Assembly: GCA_016649795.1 (NCBI GenBank)
Contig: JAENWZ010000032.1
Span: forward strand, 1 to 13,108
Length of the DNA: 13,108 nucleotides
DNA from: Proteiniphilum sp.
Lineage (GTDB): Bacteria; Bacteroidota; Bacteroidia; Bacteroidales; Dysgonomonadaceae
Direction: 5' to 3'
Part shown: in pieces, positions 5,629 to 13,108 of the stretch
Layout: each line of letters opens with the position of its first letter
Numbering within the stretch: position 1 is the first letter of the stretch
Notes under the pieces: generated by a model
What the model was told of the DNA's origin: nothing
What the model saw: the letters and a program-made list of their open reading frames with translations, nothing else
Databases searched by the model: none
Made by a program: the position numbers and the translations under genes

Positions 5629-7374
5629 ATGCATTATACAATCACGATAAAAAAACTCTCTCTCTGTCTCGTTTTGTCTTCTCTGATCGCAGGAATATTG
5701 CCGGTAAAGGTAGTTGCACAGCAAGAGATAAAAGGCGTACAGCTCAATGATGAATCCCGGCGGAAATTTGATTATTATTTCTACGAAGCGCTGAATTCCA
5801 AAGCTTTGGGAAAATATGATGAAGCCCTCGATTTTTTTCAACACTGCTATGCATTGGATTCTACCAACGCCAGCGTTTTAGTAGAGCTGGGCACTTTTCA
5901 CAATGTCCTGCAGGAGAAAAACAGAGCACTCGCTTTCTTTCAGAAAGCAGTCCATTATGACAAGACAAATTATTATTACAACATGATGCTTGCCGGATTG
6001 AGTAAAGAACTTGATTTGAAGCAGGATGTGGTGGATATTTACGAAGCACTTTTAAAGCAACACCCTGACAAACAAGACCTCAATTTTGAATTAGCGAATG
6101 CATATGCCGATAACGGTGAATTACAAAAAGCCATCGACGCACTGAACAAGTTGGAACAGGGAGTCGGGATCTCTGAGATAATCACATTAAACAAGTATCG
6201 CCTCTATTCACTGATGAATAAAAAAGAGAAAGCGTTTGATGAGATACAGCAGATCATCAATAAGAATCCTGCTAATCCAAGATATCATGTACTTATGGGT
6301 GATTTATACATGGAAGACAATCAAAACAAAAAAGCGCTGCGTTACTACCAACAGGCAGAGAAAATCGAACCTGATTTTCCGGCGCTCATACTATCCATGG
6401 TAAACTATTACGAAAAAACCAATAACAAACCCGCTGCCCGCGCTGAGCTACAGAAAGCCATCACCGGCAGCTCGATGGAGGTGGATACCAAACTGCAGCT
6501 GCTCACGCGCTACCTCGGCATCCTGCAGCAGGATAAGCAGGATATGAAACAGGCCAACTCACTCTTTGATGCACTCTTCGAACAATATCCCAACAATACA
6601 CAGCTGAACATGATCTATGGCAATGTCCTTTTGTTACAGGATAACAAGGGTGGAGCCATGGAACAGTTTGAGATTTATACCAGGGATAATCCTGATGATC
6701 CCGCCGGGTATGAGCAAATACTACGTATAGCCCTGCCTGATGCAGATCTGGAAAAAATAAAGGCAGTAACAACGGAGGCATTGAAGCATCTTCCCGGGGA
6801 ACCTCAGTTCTACTTTTATTTGGGTGCCGCCAATTACCAGCAGGAGAATTATAAGGAAGCACTGAAAACGTTCGGAGAGGGTTTGAAAAATGCCGTGATC
6901 ACCAATCCGGCGGTAGAATCTGATTTTCATGCGCAGATAGGTGATCTGAACTATTTTCTGGGAAACAAGGAGGTTGCTTTCGAAAGTTATGAAAAAGCGT
7001 TAAAGTTGAACCCTCAGAATCTCCCTGTATTAAACAATTACAGCTATTATCTGTCTCTTGAGAGAAAGGATCTCGATAAAGCGGAGATGATGAGTGGTAT
7101 CACCATCAAAGCGGAACCAATGAATCCTACCTATCTCGATACATACGGGTGGGTTTTGTTTGAGCAGGGATCCTATGTTATGGCGAAAATATATATCGAA
7201 AAAGCGATTGATTACAGCAAGGAAGTGCCTTCTGCAGAGGTCTTTGAACATTACGGAGACGTATTATTCAAGACAGGGGATAAAGAAAAGGCGCTGGAAC
7301 AATGGAGAAAGGCAAAGGAGTTGGGAAGTGACTCAGTAACGCTGGAGAAAAAAATTAAAACCGGCCGGTTATAA
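5629..7374 (+). CDS. Secreted tetratricopeptide-repeat protein
   Basis: A 581-residue protein with an N-terminal signal peptide (basic start, hydrophobic LSLCLVLSSLIAGIL, likely cut after VVA at about residue 30), so it probably sits in the periplasm or at the inner face of the outer membrane. Nearly all the rest is helical TPR-like repeats: clear examples are ALGKYDEALDFFQHCYALD (about 59-77), EDNQNKKALRYYQQAEKIEP (about 220-240), QENYKEALKTFGEGL, LGNKEVAFESYEKALKLNP, and a C-terminal block YLDTYGWVLFEQGSY to YGDVLFKTGDKEKALEQW. The last block matches the conserved C-terminus of many envelope-associated TPR proteins. TPR arrays act as protein-protein scaffolds. Placement between dut and the DUF4292/envC pair suggests an envelope assembly role, but no partner is shown by sequence. 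No lipobox Cys is present. Confidence 0.9.
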   Translation: MHYTITIKKLSLCLVLSSLIAGILPVKVVAQQEIKGVQLNDESRRKFDYYFYEALNSKALGKYDEALDFFQHCYALDSTNASVLVELGTFHNVLQEKNRALAFFQKAVHYDKTNYYYNMMLAGLSKELDLKQDVVDIYEALLKQHPDKQDLNFELANAYADNGELQKAIDALNKLEQGVGISEIITLNKYRLYSLMNKKEKAFDEIQQIINKNPANPRYHVLMGDLYMEDNQNKKALRYYQQAEKIEPDFPALILSMVNYYEKTNNKPAARAELQKAITGSSMEVDTKLQLLTRYLGILQQDKQDMKQANSLFDALFEQYPNNTQLNMIYGNVLLLQDNKGGAMEQFEIYTRDNPDDPAGYEQILRIALPDADLEKIKAVTTEALKHLPGEPQFYFYLGAANYQQENYKEALKTFGEGLKNAVITNPAVESDFHAQIGDLNYFLGNKEVAFESYEKALKLNPQNLPVLNNYSYYLSLERKDLDKAEMMSGITIKAEPMNPTYLDTYGWVLFEQGSYVMAKIYIEKAIDYSKEVPSAEVFEHYGDVLFKTGDKEKALEQWRKAKELGSDSVTLEKKIKTGRL

Positions 7375-7474
7375 CTTTTCTCACGCACGACATACAAAGA
7401 AGGTTAATCCCGGGTGTTCTCGATAAGTGAGGTGACAGGTAGTAGAGTAAAGATATTCAATTAATTCACAAGCA

Positions 7475-8323
7475 ATGAACATATCGCGTTATAGGAATAT
7501 TCTGTTTTTCAGTTTTATATTAAGCATCGCTTTTACGGCATGCAAACCCAAACAGCAAATTGTCTATTCCTCTTCACCGGCGGAGGATAAGGAGTATAAT
7601 GAAATTTTCAGCGACATAATCACCAGTGAGTTTCCATTCAATACATTCTCTGCGAAACTGAATATGAACCTCTCTACCGGTTCCAAATCATTAAGTTCAA
7701 AGGCAAATATTCGTATAGTAAAGGACAACGCACTTCAAATCTCCATACAGCCGCTCTTTGGGGTGGAGATGTTTCGGATATTCATTAATCCTGATACAGT
7801 GATGTTCCTCGACAGGATGAACAAACGCTATGTGATGGAATCAATCGCGTCGCTGAAAGACAATTATCCTGTAGGGTTCGACTTTTACACCATGCAATCT
7901 GTTTTTACCAACGCTCTTTTTGTTTCGGGGAAAGAGAATGTGGAGGCTGCTGATTTCCGGAAATTTAAATACAGCCGTACATCTGATCAGAACTATTATA
8001 TAACATCAAAGGATGTTGCATCGGGAATTGATTATTCTTTCACGGTAAATGGTGATGATCGCATCACTTTTACGCATCTCTTGCAATCGGAAAAAAAACA
8101 GTCTCTGCAGTGGGGGTATAACAATTTTGCCGTTTTAAATGAGCTCACCTTCCCTCATAAAATGAATGTGACCCTCACATCCTCAACGCGAAAAATTGAT
8201 GCTGAGCTGCTCTTCTCTGATGTCAGCACGAATGATTCCATCCAGTTAACGATGCATGTACCCAATGGTTACACGAGAACATCCATCGATGAGATACTGA
8301 AAATCCTCTCTCCGAAGAAATGA
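7475..8323 (+). CDS. DUF4292 family lipoprotein
   Basis: A 282-residue predicted lipoprotein: MNISRYRNIL, a hydrophobic segment, then AFTAC with the lipidated Cys at 23, followed by a polar linker. The mature part alternates short hydrophobic and polar strands, e.g. FSAKLNMNLS (58-67), LQISIQPLFGVEMFRIFI (87-104), and DTVMFLDRMNKRYVM (107-121), as expected for a beta-rich half-barrel; this fits the DUF4292 family of Bacteroidota. Such domains are LolA/LolB-like in my recollection, so lipoprotein handling at the outer membrane is possible but inferred. It starts 100 bases after the TPR stop, a gap in which I see no clear promoter or hairpin, and overlaps envC by ATGA (8320-8323), implying translational coupling and joint function with it. 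The function of the family is not established as far as I can tell from sequence. Confidence 0.86.
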   Translation: MNISRYRNILFFSFILSIAFTACKPKQQIVYSSSPAEDKEYNEIFSDIITSEFPFNTFSAKLNMNLSTGSKSLSSKANIRIVKDNALQISIQPLFGVEMFRIFINPDTVMFLDRMNKRYVMESIASLKDNYPVGFDFYTMQSVFTNALFVSGKENVEAADFRKFKYSRTSDQNYYITSKDVASGIDYSFTVNGDDRITFTHLLQSEKKQSLQWGYNNFAVLNELTFPHKMNVTLTSSTRKIDAELLFSDVSTNDSIQLTMHVPNGYTRTSIDEILKILSPKK

Positions 8324-9678
8324 AAAAAATTGTTCTCATATACCTTTTATTATCTTCTGTCTTTCTGCTGTTTTCTCAAACCCAACAGATTGAAAGTTTG
8401 CAGAAACAGCAGCAAGCTTTACAGGAAGAGATAAAAAACACGAACAGACTCTATCTTGATGTAAAGAAGCAGACAACAACAATCCTGGATCGCATTAATC
8501 TTATCAACAAGCAGATTACTTCCAGAAAAGAGCTGATCACAGTACAGAGACAAGAGATAGAAGCGTTACGCAAAGAAGAGTCTCGTCTGGAAGGTGAGAT
8601 AGTGAGACTCAACAGAGATCTGAAAAGCAAGCAAGAGAACTATGCCAATGCTATGCGAGGGATGTTGAACAATAATTTCAGCCAGAATAAATTGCTATTT
8701 ATCCTCTCGGGGAAATCACCCGGTGAGTCGCTGAGAAGAATGCAGTATCTGAGAGATTATTCCAAATGGCAGAAATCACAGGCTGAAGAGATAAAAAAGC
8801 AGAACAGTGAGATCAGCGCCAGGATGGAGGCATTGGTCAAGGCGAAAGCAGAGAGGGTGCAAGCATTATCCACCCTGGAGAATGAACAGAAGAGGTTGCA
8901 GGATGAAGAGAAAACGCGTCAATCGGAAATATCGGAGGCACGCGGTAAACAAGATCAATTGCAGAAAACGCTTCAGGATAAACAACGCCGGGTAAACCAG
9001 CTGAACGCTGAGATTGAACAGCTGATCGCGGCGGAGGTGGCGCTGCAGGAAAGGGAAGCAGAAGCCAGGAGACGTGCCGAGGAAGCGGAGAACAGGAAGA
9101 GAGCGGAGGAAGAAGCGGCAAAGACGGCAGAAGCACGTCGTGAACCTGAAAGCAGCAAGAAAGCCGAAGAGCCGGCCAGAAAAGAAGAAGCTGCACCACG
9201 ACCGGACACCGGTCCGAAGATTGAGTCCGGCAGTAGCAGAGCCTCTAGTGAAACATTCAATCTGTCGAAGAATTTTGTGGCAAACAGAGGTAAACTACCA
9301 CTGCCTGTCACCGGGACAGCATCTATCGTAGGCCACTTCGGAGCGAAGAAGCACAGTGAATGGAACGTTACAACCAACAGCAACGGTATCGATATTCAAG
9401 CGCAGAAAGGTGCCGACATCCGTAGCGTCTTCGACGGTGAAGTATCGAAAGTGTTCTCTTTCCCGGGGTCTAACACCTGTGTTATTGTGCGTCATGGCGA
9501 TTATTACACATTCTATGCCAATATATATGATCTGTTCGTGAAGCAGGGAGACAAGGTGAAAACCGGACAATCACTGGGACGGATATATACCGATTCCGAC
9601 AGCGGTATTTCTACCATGCATTTTCAGCTATGGCAAAAAACAACCAAACTGAATCCTGCACCCTGGCTCAGCAGGTAG
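8320..9678 (+). CDS. envC: EnvC-like murein hydrolase activator
   Basis: A 452-residue periplasmic protein that in the EnvC family activates cell-wall amidases at the division septum. It has a signal peptide (about 1-19, ending FLLFSQ), a long coiled coil rich in Gln/Glu/Lys (about 20-240), an Ala/Glu/Arg low-complexity stretch (about 246-290), a linker, then a LytM/M23 domain (about 325-452) ending in NPAPWLSR, as E. coli EnvC ends NPQPWLGR. The zinc-site residues of active M23 enzymes are mostly gone: the first His of HxGxD is Ser354 (Asp358 kept), the His of YAHL is Asn401, and the first His of HxH is Thr432 (His434 kept). This fits a non-catalytic activator. It begins by ATGA overlap with the DUF4292 gene, and the permease starts 25 bases after its stop. 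A MreC-type or generic coiled-coil M23 assignment is less likely. Confidence 0.92.
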   Translation: MKKIVLIYLLLSSVFLLFSQTQQIESLQKQQQALQEEIKNTNRLYLDVKKQTTTILDRINLINKQITSRKELITVQRQEIEALRKEESRLEGEIVRLNRDLKSKQENYANAMRGMLNNNFSQNKLLFILSGKSPGESLRRMQYLRDYSKWQKSQAEEIKKQNSEISARMEALVKAKAERVQALSTLENEQKRLQDEEKTRQSEISEARGKQDQLQKTLQDKQRRVNQLNAEIEQLIAAEVALQEREAEARRRAEEAENRKRAEEEAAKTAEARREPESSKKAEEPARKEEAAPRPDTGPKIESGSSRASSETFNLSKNFVANRGKLPLPVTGTASIVGHFGAKKHSEWNVTTNSNGIDIQAQKGADIRSVFDGEVSKVFSFPGSNTCVIVRHGDYYTFYANIYDLFVKQGDKVKTGQSLGRIYTDSDSGISTMHFQLWQKTTKLNPAPWLSR

Positions 9679-9703
9679 GTTGAATTAAATAAAACCTTAA
9701 CAC

Positions 9704-10993
9704 ATGTCATTAAAAATTCGTCTGATCATCATGAATTTCCTCCAATTTGCTGTTTGGGGGGCCTATCTTACATCTATGTCCCGTTATCTGGGGCCGGCAG
9801 GCCTGGGAGCACACATAGGGATATTCTATTCAGTACAGGGGATTGTCTCCATCTTAATGCCTGCAATAATGGGGATTATTGCAGACCGATGGGTTCCTGC
9901 TCAGAAATTGCTGGGAGCCTGTCATCTGCTGGCTGCTATTTTCATGCTGGCAGCAGGTTTATATGGTCTTAATGCCGGTGCAGAGGTCTCCTTCCCTCTC
10001 CTTTTTACGCTCTATACCCTGAGTGTAGCCTTTTATATGCCCACGCTGGCACTTTCCAATTCCGTAGCCTACAGTATCCTCGAAAGAGGAGGAATGGATA
10101 CGGTGAGAACTTTTCCGCCAATTCGTGTATTTGGAACCGTGGGATTCATTTTTACCATGTGGTTTGTGGATATCGTCGGGTATCAGACCACATCCATGCA
10201 GTTCGTTGTTAGCGCGATAATTGGCCTGGTTTTGGGTGCTTATGCATTCACACTACCCAATTGTCCGATAAGTACCGACACAACAGACAAAACGCTGTTT
10301 CAGGCGCTTGGGCTCGATGCGTTCAGGTTATTCAAACAGCGTAAGATGGCACTGTTTTTTATCTTCTCCATGCTGTTGGGCGTATCACTGCAAATCACCA
10401 ATGGATTTGCCAATCCGTTTATAGCCAGTTTTGAGTCCCTTCCACAGTTCGCCAACACCTTTGGCGTACAGCACTCAAATATCCTTATTTCGCTTTCACA
10501 GATTTCTGAAGCACTCTGCATCTTGTTGATCCCCTTCTTTCTGAGGCGCTACGGCATAAAGAAAGTGATGATCATCGCGATGTTAGCCTGGGTAATGCGT
10601 TTCGGATTCTTTGGCCTGGGGAACCCCGGAGATGGGGTCTGGTTACTGATACTCTCCATGCTGGTCTATGGTGTGGCGTTCGATTTTTTCAATGTCTCGG
10701 GCTCACTGTTCGTCGACAAGGAGACACCTCACATCATTCGTGCCAGTGCACAGGGAATGTTTATGCTGATGACCAACGGTATTGGAGCTACTGTCGGTAC
10801 GCTGGGAGCACAATGGGTTGTCAACCGGTATACCTCATGGCAGGATCTGTTAGTGAATGGTCAGACAAAATCGCTTATGGTGGGTGACTGGCAGTCAGTC
10901 TGGTTTATTTTTGCAGGATATGCCATGCTGGTAGCAATACTATTCGGCATACTGTTCAGGTATAAGCATGTTCGGGTGAACAGGAACGATTAA
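9704..10993 (+). CDS. MFS nucleoside permease (NupG/XapB-type)
   Basis: A 429-residue inner-membrane transporter of the nucleoside:H+ symporter branch of the major facilitator superfamily, predicted to import nucleosides with protons. The N-terminus (MSLKIRLIIMNFLQFAVWGAY, then LTSMSRYL) is typical of NupG/XapB-like proteins and length is normal for twelve membrane segments; alternating hydrophobic stretches such as IVSILMPAIMGIIADRWVP and LLAAIFMLAAGLYGL are visible throughout. A central cytoplasmic loop lies near RLFKQRKMALFFIF, separating two halves. It starts 25 bases after envC without an obvious Shine-Dalgarno site, and ends 26 bases before a strong hairpin that closes the unit. With dut at the head of the run, nucleoside supply is a plausible theme. 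The exact substrate is not readable from sequence. Confidence 0.87.
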   Translation: MSLKIRLIIMNFLQFAVWGAYLTSMSRYLGPAGLGAHIGIFYSVQGIVSILMPAIMGIIADRWVPAQKLLGACHLLAAIFMLAAGLYGLNAGAEVSFPLLFTLYTLSVAFYMPTLALSNSVAYSILERGGMDTVRTFPPIRVFGTVGFIFTMWFVDIVGYQTTSMQFVVSAIIGLVLGAYAFTLPNCPISTDTTDKTLFQALGLDAFRLFKQRKMALFFIFSMLLGVSLQITNGFANPFIASFESLPQFANTFGVQHSNILISLSQISEALCILLIPFFLRRYGIKKVMIIAMLAWVMRFGFFGLGNPGDGVWLLILSMLVYGVAFDFFNVSGSLFVDKETPHIIRASAQGMFMLMTNGIGATVGTLGAQWVVNRYTSWQDLLVNGQTKSLMVGDWQSVWFIFAGYAMLVAILFGILFRYKHVRVNRND

Positions 10994-11019
10994 AACTTCT
11001 TTCAGAAAAAAGTAAATAT

Positions 11020-11053
11020 AAAAGGATGCAGTCCCCCAGGACTGCATCCTTTT
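11020..11053. terminator. Bidirectional intrinsic terminator hairpin
   Basis: A perfect 15-bp inverted repeat: aaaaggatgcagtcc (11020-11034), loop ccca, then its exact complement (11039-11053). It begins with A and ends with T on either strand, so both strands offer a hairpin followed by a U run. It lies between the convergent permease and M16 peptidase genes, where a shared terminator is expected. Confidence 0.9.
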
Positions 11054-11078
11054 CAACTTATTCCGGAAACTGTTTCAG

Positions 11079-13108
11079 TTATTCAGCTTCTTTCGGCATC
11101 ATAACGATTGTTTTCTTGTTGCCCTGATCCAGTAATTTCCCTATGAACTCCTGAATATCTTTGGGAGTTACAGCATTCACTGTTTCTATATAACCTGAAT
11201 GCATATCATCACCGTAGAAATAGATCTCGTCGAGAATATTCATCCAGTATCTGTTTTCTTTCAGGTTCTCGGTGTAACTCTTGTTCATATATTCTTTCAC
11301 CTTGGTGAAATCGGCGTCACGGGGACCGTTGGTCGCAATCTCTTTCAACTCGTCAATGATAATCTGGTTGAGGTGCGTCATCTTTTCAGGATCAGTATCA
11401 AACATGATCTGAAGGATGGTCTGACCCTCCGGATAGCGGGAGATTGCACCGGCTGAAGAGACTCCATACGTACCCCCTTCATCTTCGCGCACTTTCTCGG
11501 TGTATACAATATCCAGTATCTGATCGAACATGCTCATGAGAATCTGATTCTTCATGTTACGTTCAAACGTCCCTGTGAAGGTGTTGAAGACAGAGGCTTT
11601 CGGGTTTTGCATCTCACGCTGGAAAATATTTTCCATTTCCCCCTCTTTGAATGCCATCGGAACCTTTAAGAATTCACCTTTTACGGCTTCGCCGGGCAAG
11701 GAGGCAAGATACTGCTCAACCACGGGACGCACTTTTTCTTCATCGATATTACCAACAAAAGTAAACACAAAGCTACCCGGATTAAGGAACTGCTGATTGA
11801 ACATTTCCATAATACGATTGTAATCGAGATCTTTCAGATCGTCCAGTTTGATTCTGGTGGTGAGCGGGTTATCACCATAGATCGCTGTGGTGATGGAATC
11901 GCTGAAAGCCACCATCGGTTCTGCTTCCTGATTTTTGAGCTGTGTTTCCATCCGCTGGATATATGACTTGAATGCATCTGCATCTTTACGGGGAGCAGTG
12001 AAGTAGAGATAAACAAGCTGAAGCATGGTCTCGAAATCCTTGATGGAGGATGATCCGTTGAAATCCTGTGTGGTCAGGCTGATGCTTGGTCTTACAGAAG
12101 CTGTTTTGCCGGCCAGCACTTTAGGCAGGTCGGTAGCGCTGAAATTGCCTACTCCTCCCAGTGTCATCACTGAACTCATCAATCTGCTGTTGATGGGATC
12201 CTGCACGGCATATTGAGAATAACCGCCCACACTTGTTGCGGTCATCATGATCTCATCATCCTTGTAATCCGTATTTTTCAAGATCACTTTCATACCGTTT
12301 TGGAGTGTCCATACAGTGGCATCCATTGCTTCATTTTTCTCCTCTTTCACTATTTTGCCCGGAGAGGGAGGAGTAGCGACAAGTGGTTCGTCGATAACCT
12401 GTTCGGCATAGGGCTCAATTGTTTCCGCTTTCACCGAACTTAAAACAGCCAGCAGCTCTTCATCTGAAGGATAAACCAGTTCTTCCTTTTGGGGTCCTGT
12501 GACGGCGATCACAATATTTTCATCACTGATAAGTTGTTTTAGGGTTTGGTTGATTGCCTCCACCGGGATGTTGGGTGCCACTGCCTGCATGAACTGATGC
12601 TCGAACTCAATTCCTGGAAATGGTTCTCCATCGGTGAATGCACGTACATACTCCTGCGAATAGGATGAGTTCCTCTGTTTGTCGCGGTTATTGTACGAAT
12701 TCTCCAGGCTTTTGATGATGTTGGTGCGTGCAATTTCATACTCCGAAGCGCTGAAACCGTATTGTTTCGCACGTTCTGTCTCACGAACCATGGCAGCGAG
12801 CGCTTTGTCTATTTTGTCCTCGGCACTACGTGCAACAACTGTCCAGGCATCTTTTGTTTTGGCAACAAAAAAATCACCATCGTACGCATTAGCAACAGTG
12901 AAAGGTGCGTCTGGTTTCTGTGTGATCTCCGCAAAACGCTGGTTCATCATCGATGCTGCCGCGTTAAGGATGTAGGTTGTCAGATAACCCATCTGTGTGC
13001 TTTTCAGTTCCTCAGGCAGGGGATCATGCTTGTAAAACAACATCAGCTGTGTAGCCCTTGCTTCCTTGTCGGTAGCGATGGCAACCAACGGTTCTTTGTT
13101 GTCCGGGA
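11079..13108 (-). CDS. M16 (insulinase-like/PqqL-type) metallopeptidase, N-terminus beyond right edge
   Basis: The last 675 residues of a zinc peptidase in the two-half M16 architecture; the frame continues unbroken past base 13108 (PDNKEP lies upstream of a TTG that is not the real start). Full-length family members are about 930-950 residues, so some 270 including the catalytic HxxEH half-domain lie outside. Seen here: the remainder of the N-terminal pair of domains, a linker with Pro/Glu (ATPPSPGKIVKEEKNEAMD), then a second half beginning WTLQNGMKVILKNTDYKDDEI, and EKVREDEGGTYGVSS near the C-terminus, whose Arg and Tyr form the R/Y substrate-clamp pattern of M16 C-terminal domains. Such proteins act in the periplasm on small peptides or unfolded proteins. 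Terminates with TAA at 11079, converging on the permease. Confidence 0.93.
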   Translation of the reverse strand, partial: PDNKEPLVAIATDKEARATQLMLFYKHDPLPEELKSTQMGYLTTYILNAAASMMNQRFAEITQKPDAPFTVANAYDGDFFVAKTKDAWTVVARSAEDKIDKALAAMVRETERAKQYGFSASEYEIARTNIIKSLENSYNNRDKQRNSSYSQEYVRAFTDGEPFPGIEFEHQFMQAVAPNIPVEAINQTLKQLISDENIVIAVTGPQKEELVYPSDEELLAVLSSVKAETIEPYAEQVIDEPLVATPPSPGKIVKEEKNEAMDATVWTLQNGMKVILKNTDYKDDEIMMTATSVGGYSQYAVQDPINSRLMSSVMTLGGVGNFSATDLPKVLAGKTASVRPSISLTTQDFNGSSSIKDFETMLQLVYLYFTAPRKDADAFKSYIQRMETQLKNQEAEPMVAFSDSITTAIYGDNPLTTRIKLDDLKDLDYNRIMEMFNQQFLNPGSFVFTFVGNIDEEKVRPVVEQYLASLPGEAVKGEFLKVPMAFKEGEMENIFQREMQNPKASVFNTFTGTFERNMKNQILMSMFDQILDIVYTEKVREDEGGTYGVSSAGAISRYPEGQTILQIMFDTDPEKMTHLNQIIIDELKEIATNGPRDADFTKVKEYMNKSYTENLKENRYWMNILDEIYFYGDDMHSGYIETVNAVTPKDIQEFIGKLLDQGNKKTIVMMPKEAE

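Noticed and set aside
8973..9383. A 136-codon minus-strand open frame rich in Ser/Ala/Leu
   Set aside because: It is the antisense shadow of the Ala/Glu/Arg-rich stretch and LytM start of envC; composition, not coding, explains it.
9704..10993. Possibility that the permease is a drug efflux MFS protein
   Set aside because: The N-terminal WGAYLTSMSRYL pattern and overall layout fit the nucleoside:H+ symporter branch better.
1..13108. CRISPR arrays, tRNA/rRNA genes, insertion sequences, phage or defence genes
   Set aside because: No regularly spaced repeats, tRNA-like cloverleaf, transposase/integrase motifs or defence-family domains were seen on either strand.

Overview
This window reads as chromosomal DNA from a member of the Bacteroidota, most likely order Bacteroidales; the genus cannot be fixed from the sequence. 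The evidence is a DUF4292-type lipoprotein next to an EnvC-like protein, Bacteroidales-style sulfatase and regulator remnants, matches to the Bacteroidota -7 promoter element (TAnnTTTG) upstream of genes, and few good Shine-Dalgarno sites.

Region 1 (1-2988, leftward) is part of a menaquinone biosynthesis operon: a hotdog-fold thioesterase (MenI-like), isochorismate synthase (MenF) and the first 479 residues of MenD, which runs off the left edge. The genes are packed tightly: a 4-base ATGA overlap between thioesterase and menF, and 9 bases between menF and menD. MenF and MenD act in sequence from chorismate to SEPHCHC, and the thioesterase would act later, on DHNA-CoA. A TATTTTTG promoter element lies just upstream.

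Region 2 (about 3010-4261) is a graveyard of three leftward gene remnants: a 39-codon scrap resembling an AAA+/DUF4143-type ATPase, the C-terminal half of a sulfatase without its catalytic CxPxR region, and the signal peptide plus first residues of what looks like a two-component-type propeller regulator. The arrangement suggests one or more deletions in a former polysaccharide-utilisation-like region.

Region 3 (4300-5022, leftward) is an intact gene of unknown function, transcribed divergently from dut, with its own TATCTTTG element almost at the start codon.

Region 4 (5178-10993, rightward) is a compact run: dUTPase (dut), a secreted tetratricopeptide-repeat protein, a DUF4292 lipoprotein, an EnvC-like amidase activator with a degenerate LytM/M23 domain, and a nucleoside-permease-type MFS transporter. 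The lipoprotein and envC overlap by ATGA. The middle three genes suggest a cell-envelope role; dut and the permease both concern nucleotides or nucleosides.

Region 5 (11020-13108) holds a perfect 15-bp-stem hairpin that probably terminates transcription from both sides, then the C-terminal 675 residues of a leftward M16 (insulinase-like, PqqL-type) peptidase cut by the right edge.

I found no CRISPR array, RNA gene, insertion sequence or recognisable defence system. The points most worth a second look are the deletion scars, the degenerate LytM domain and its neighbours, and the unknown gene at 4300-5022.
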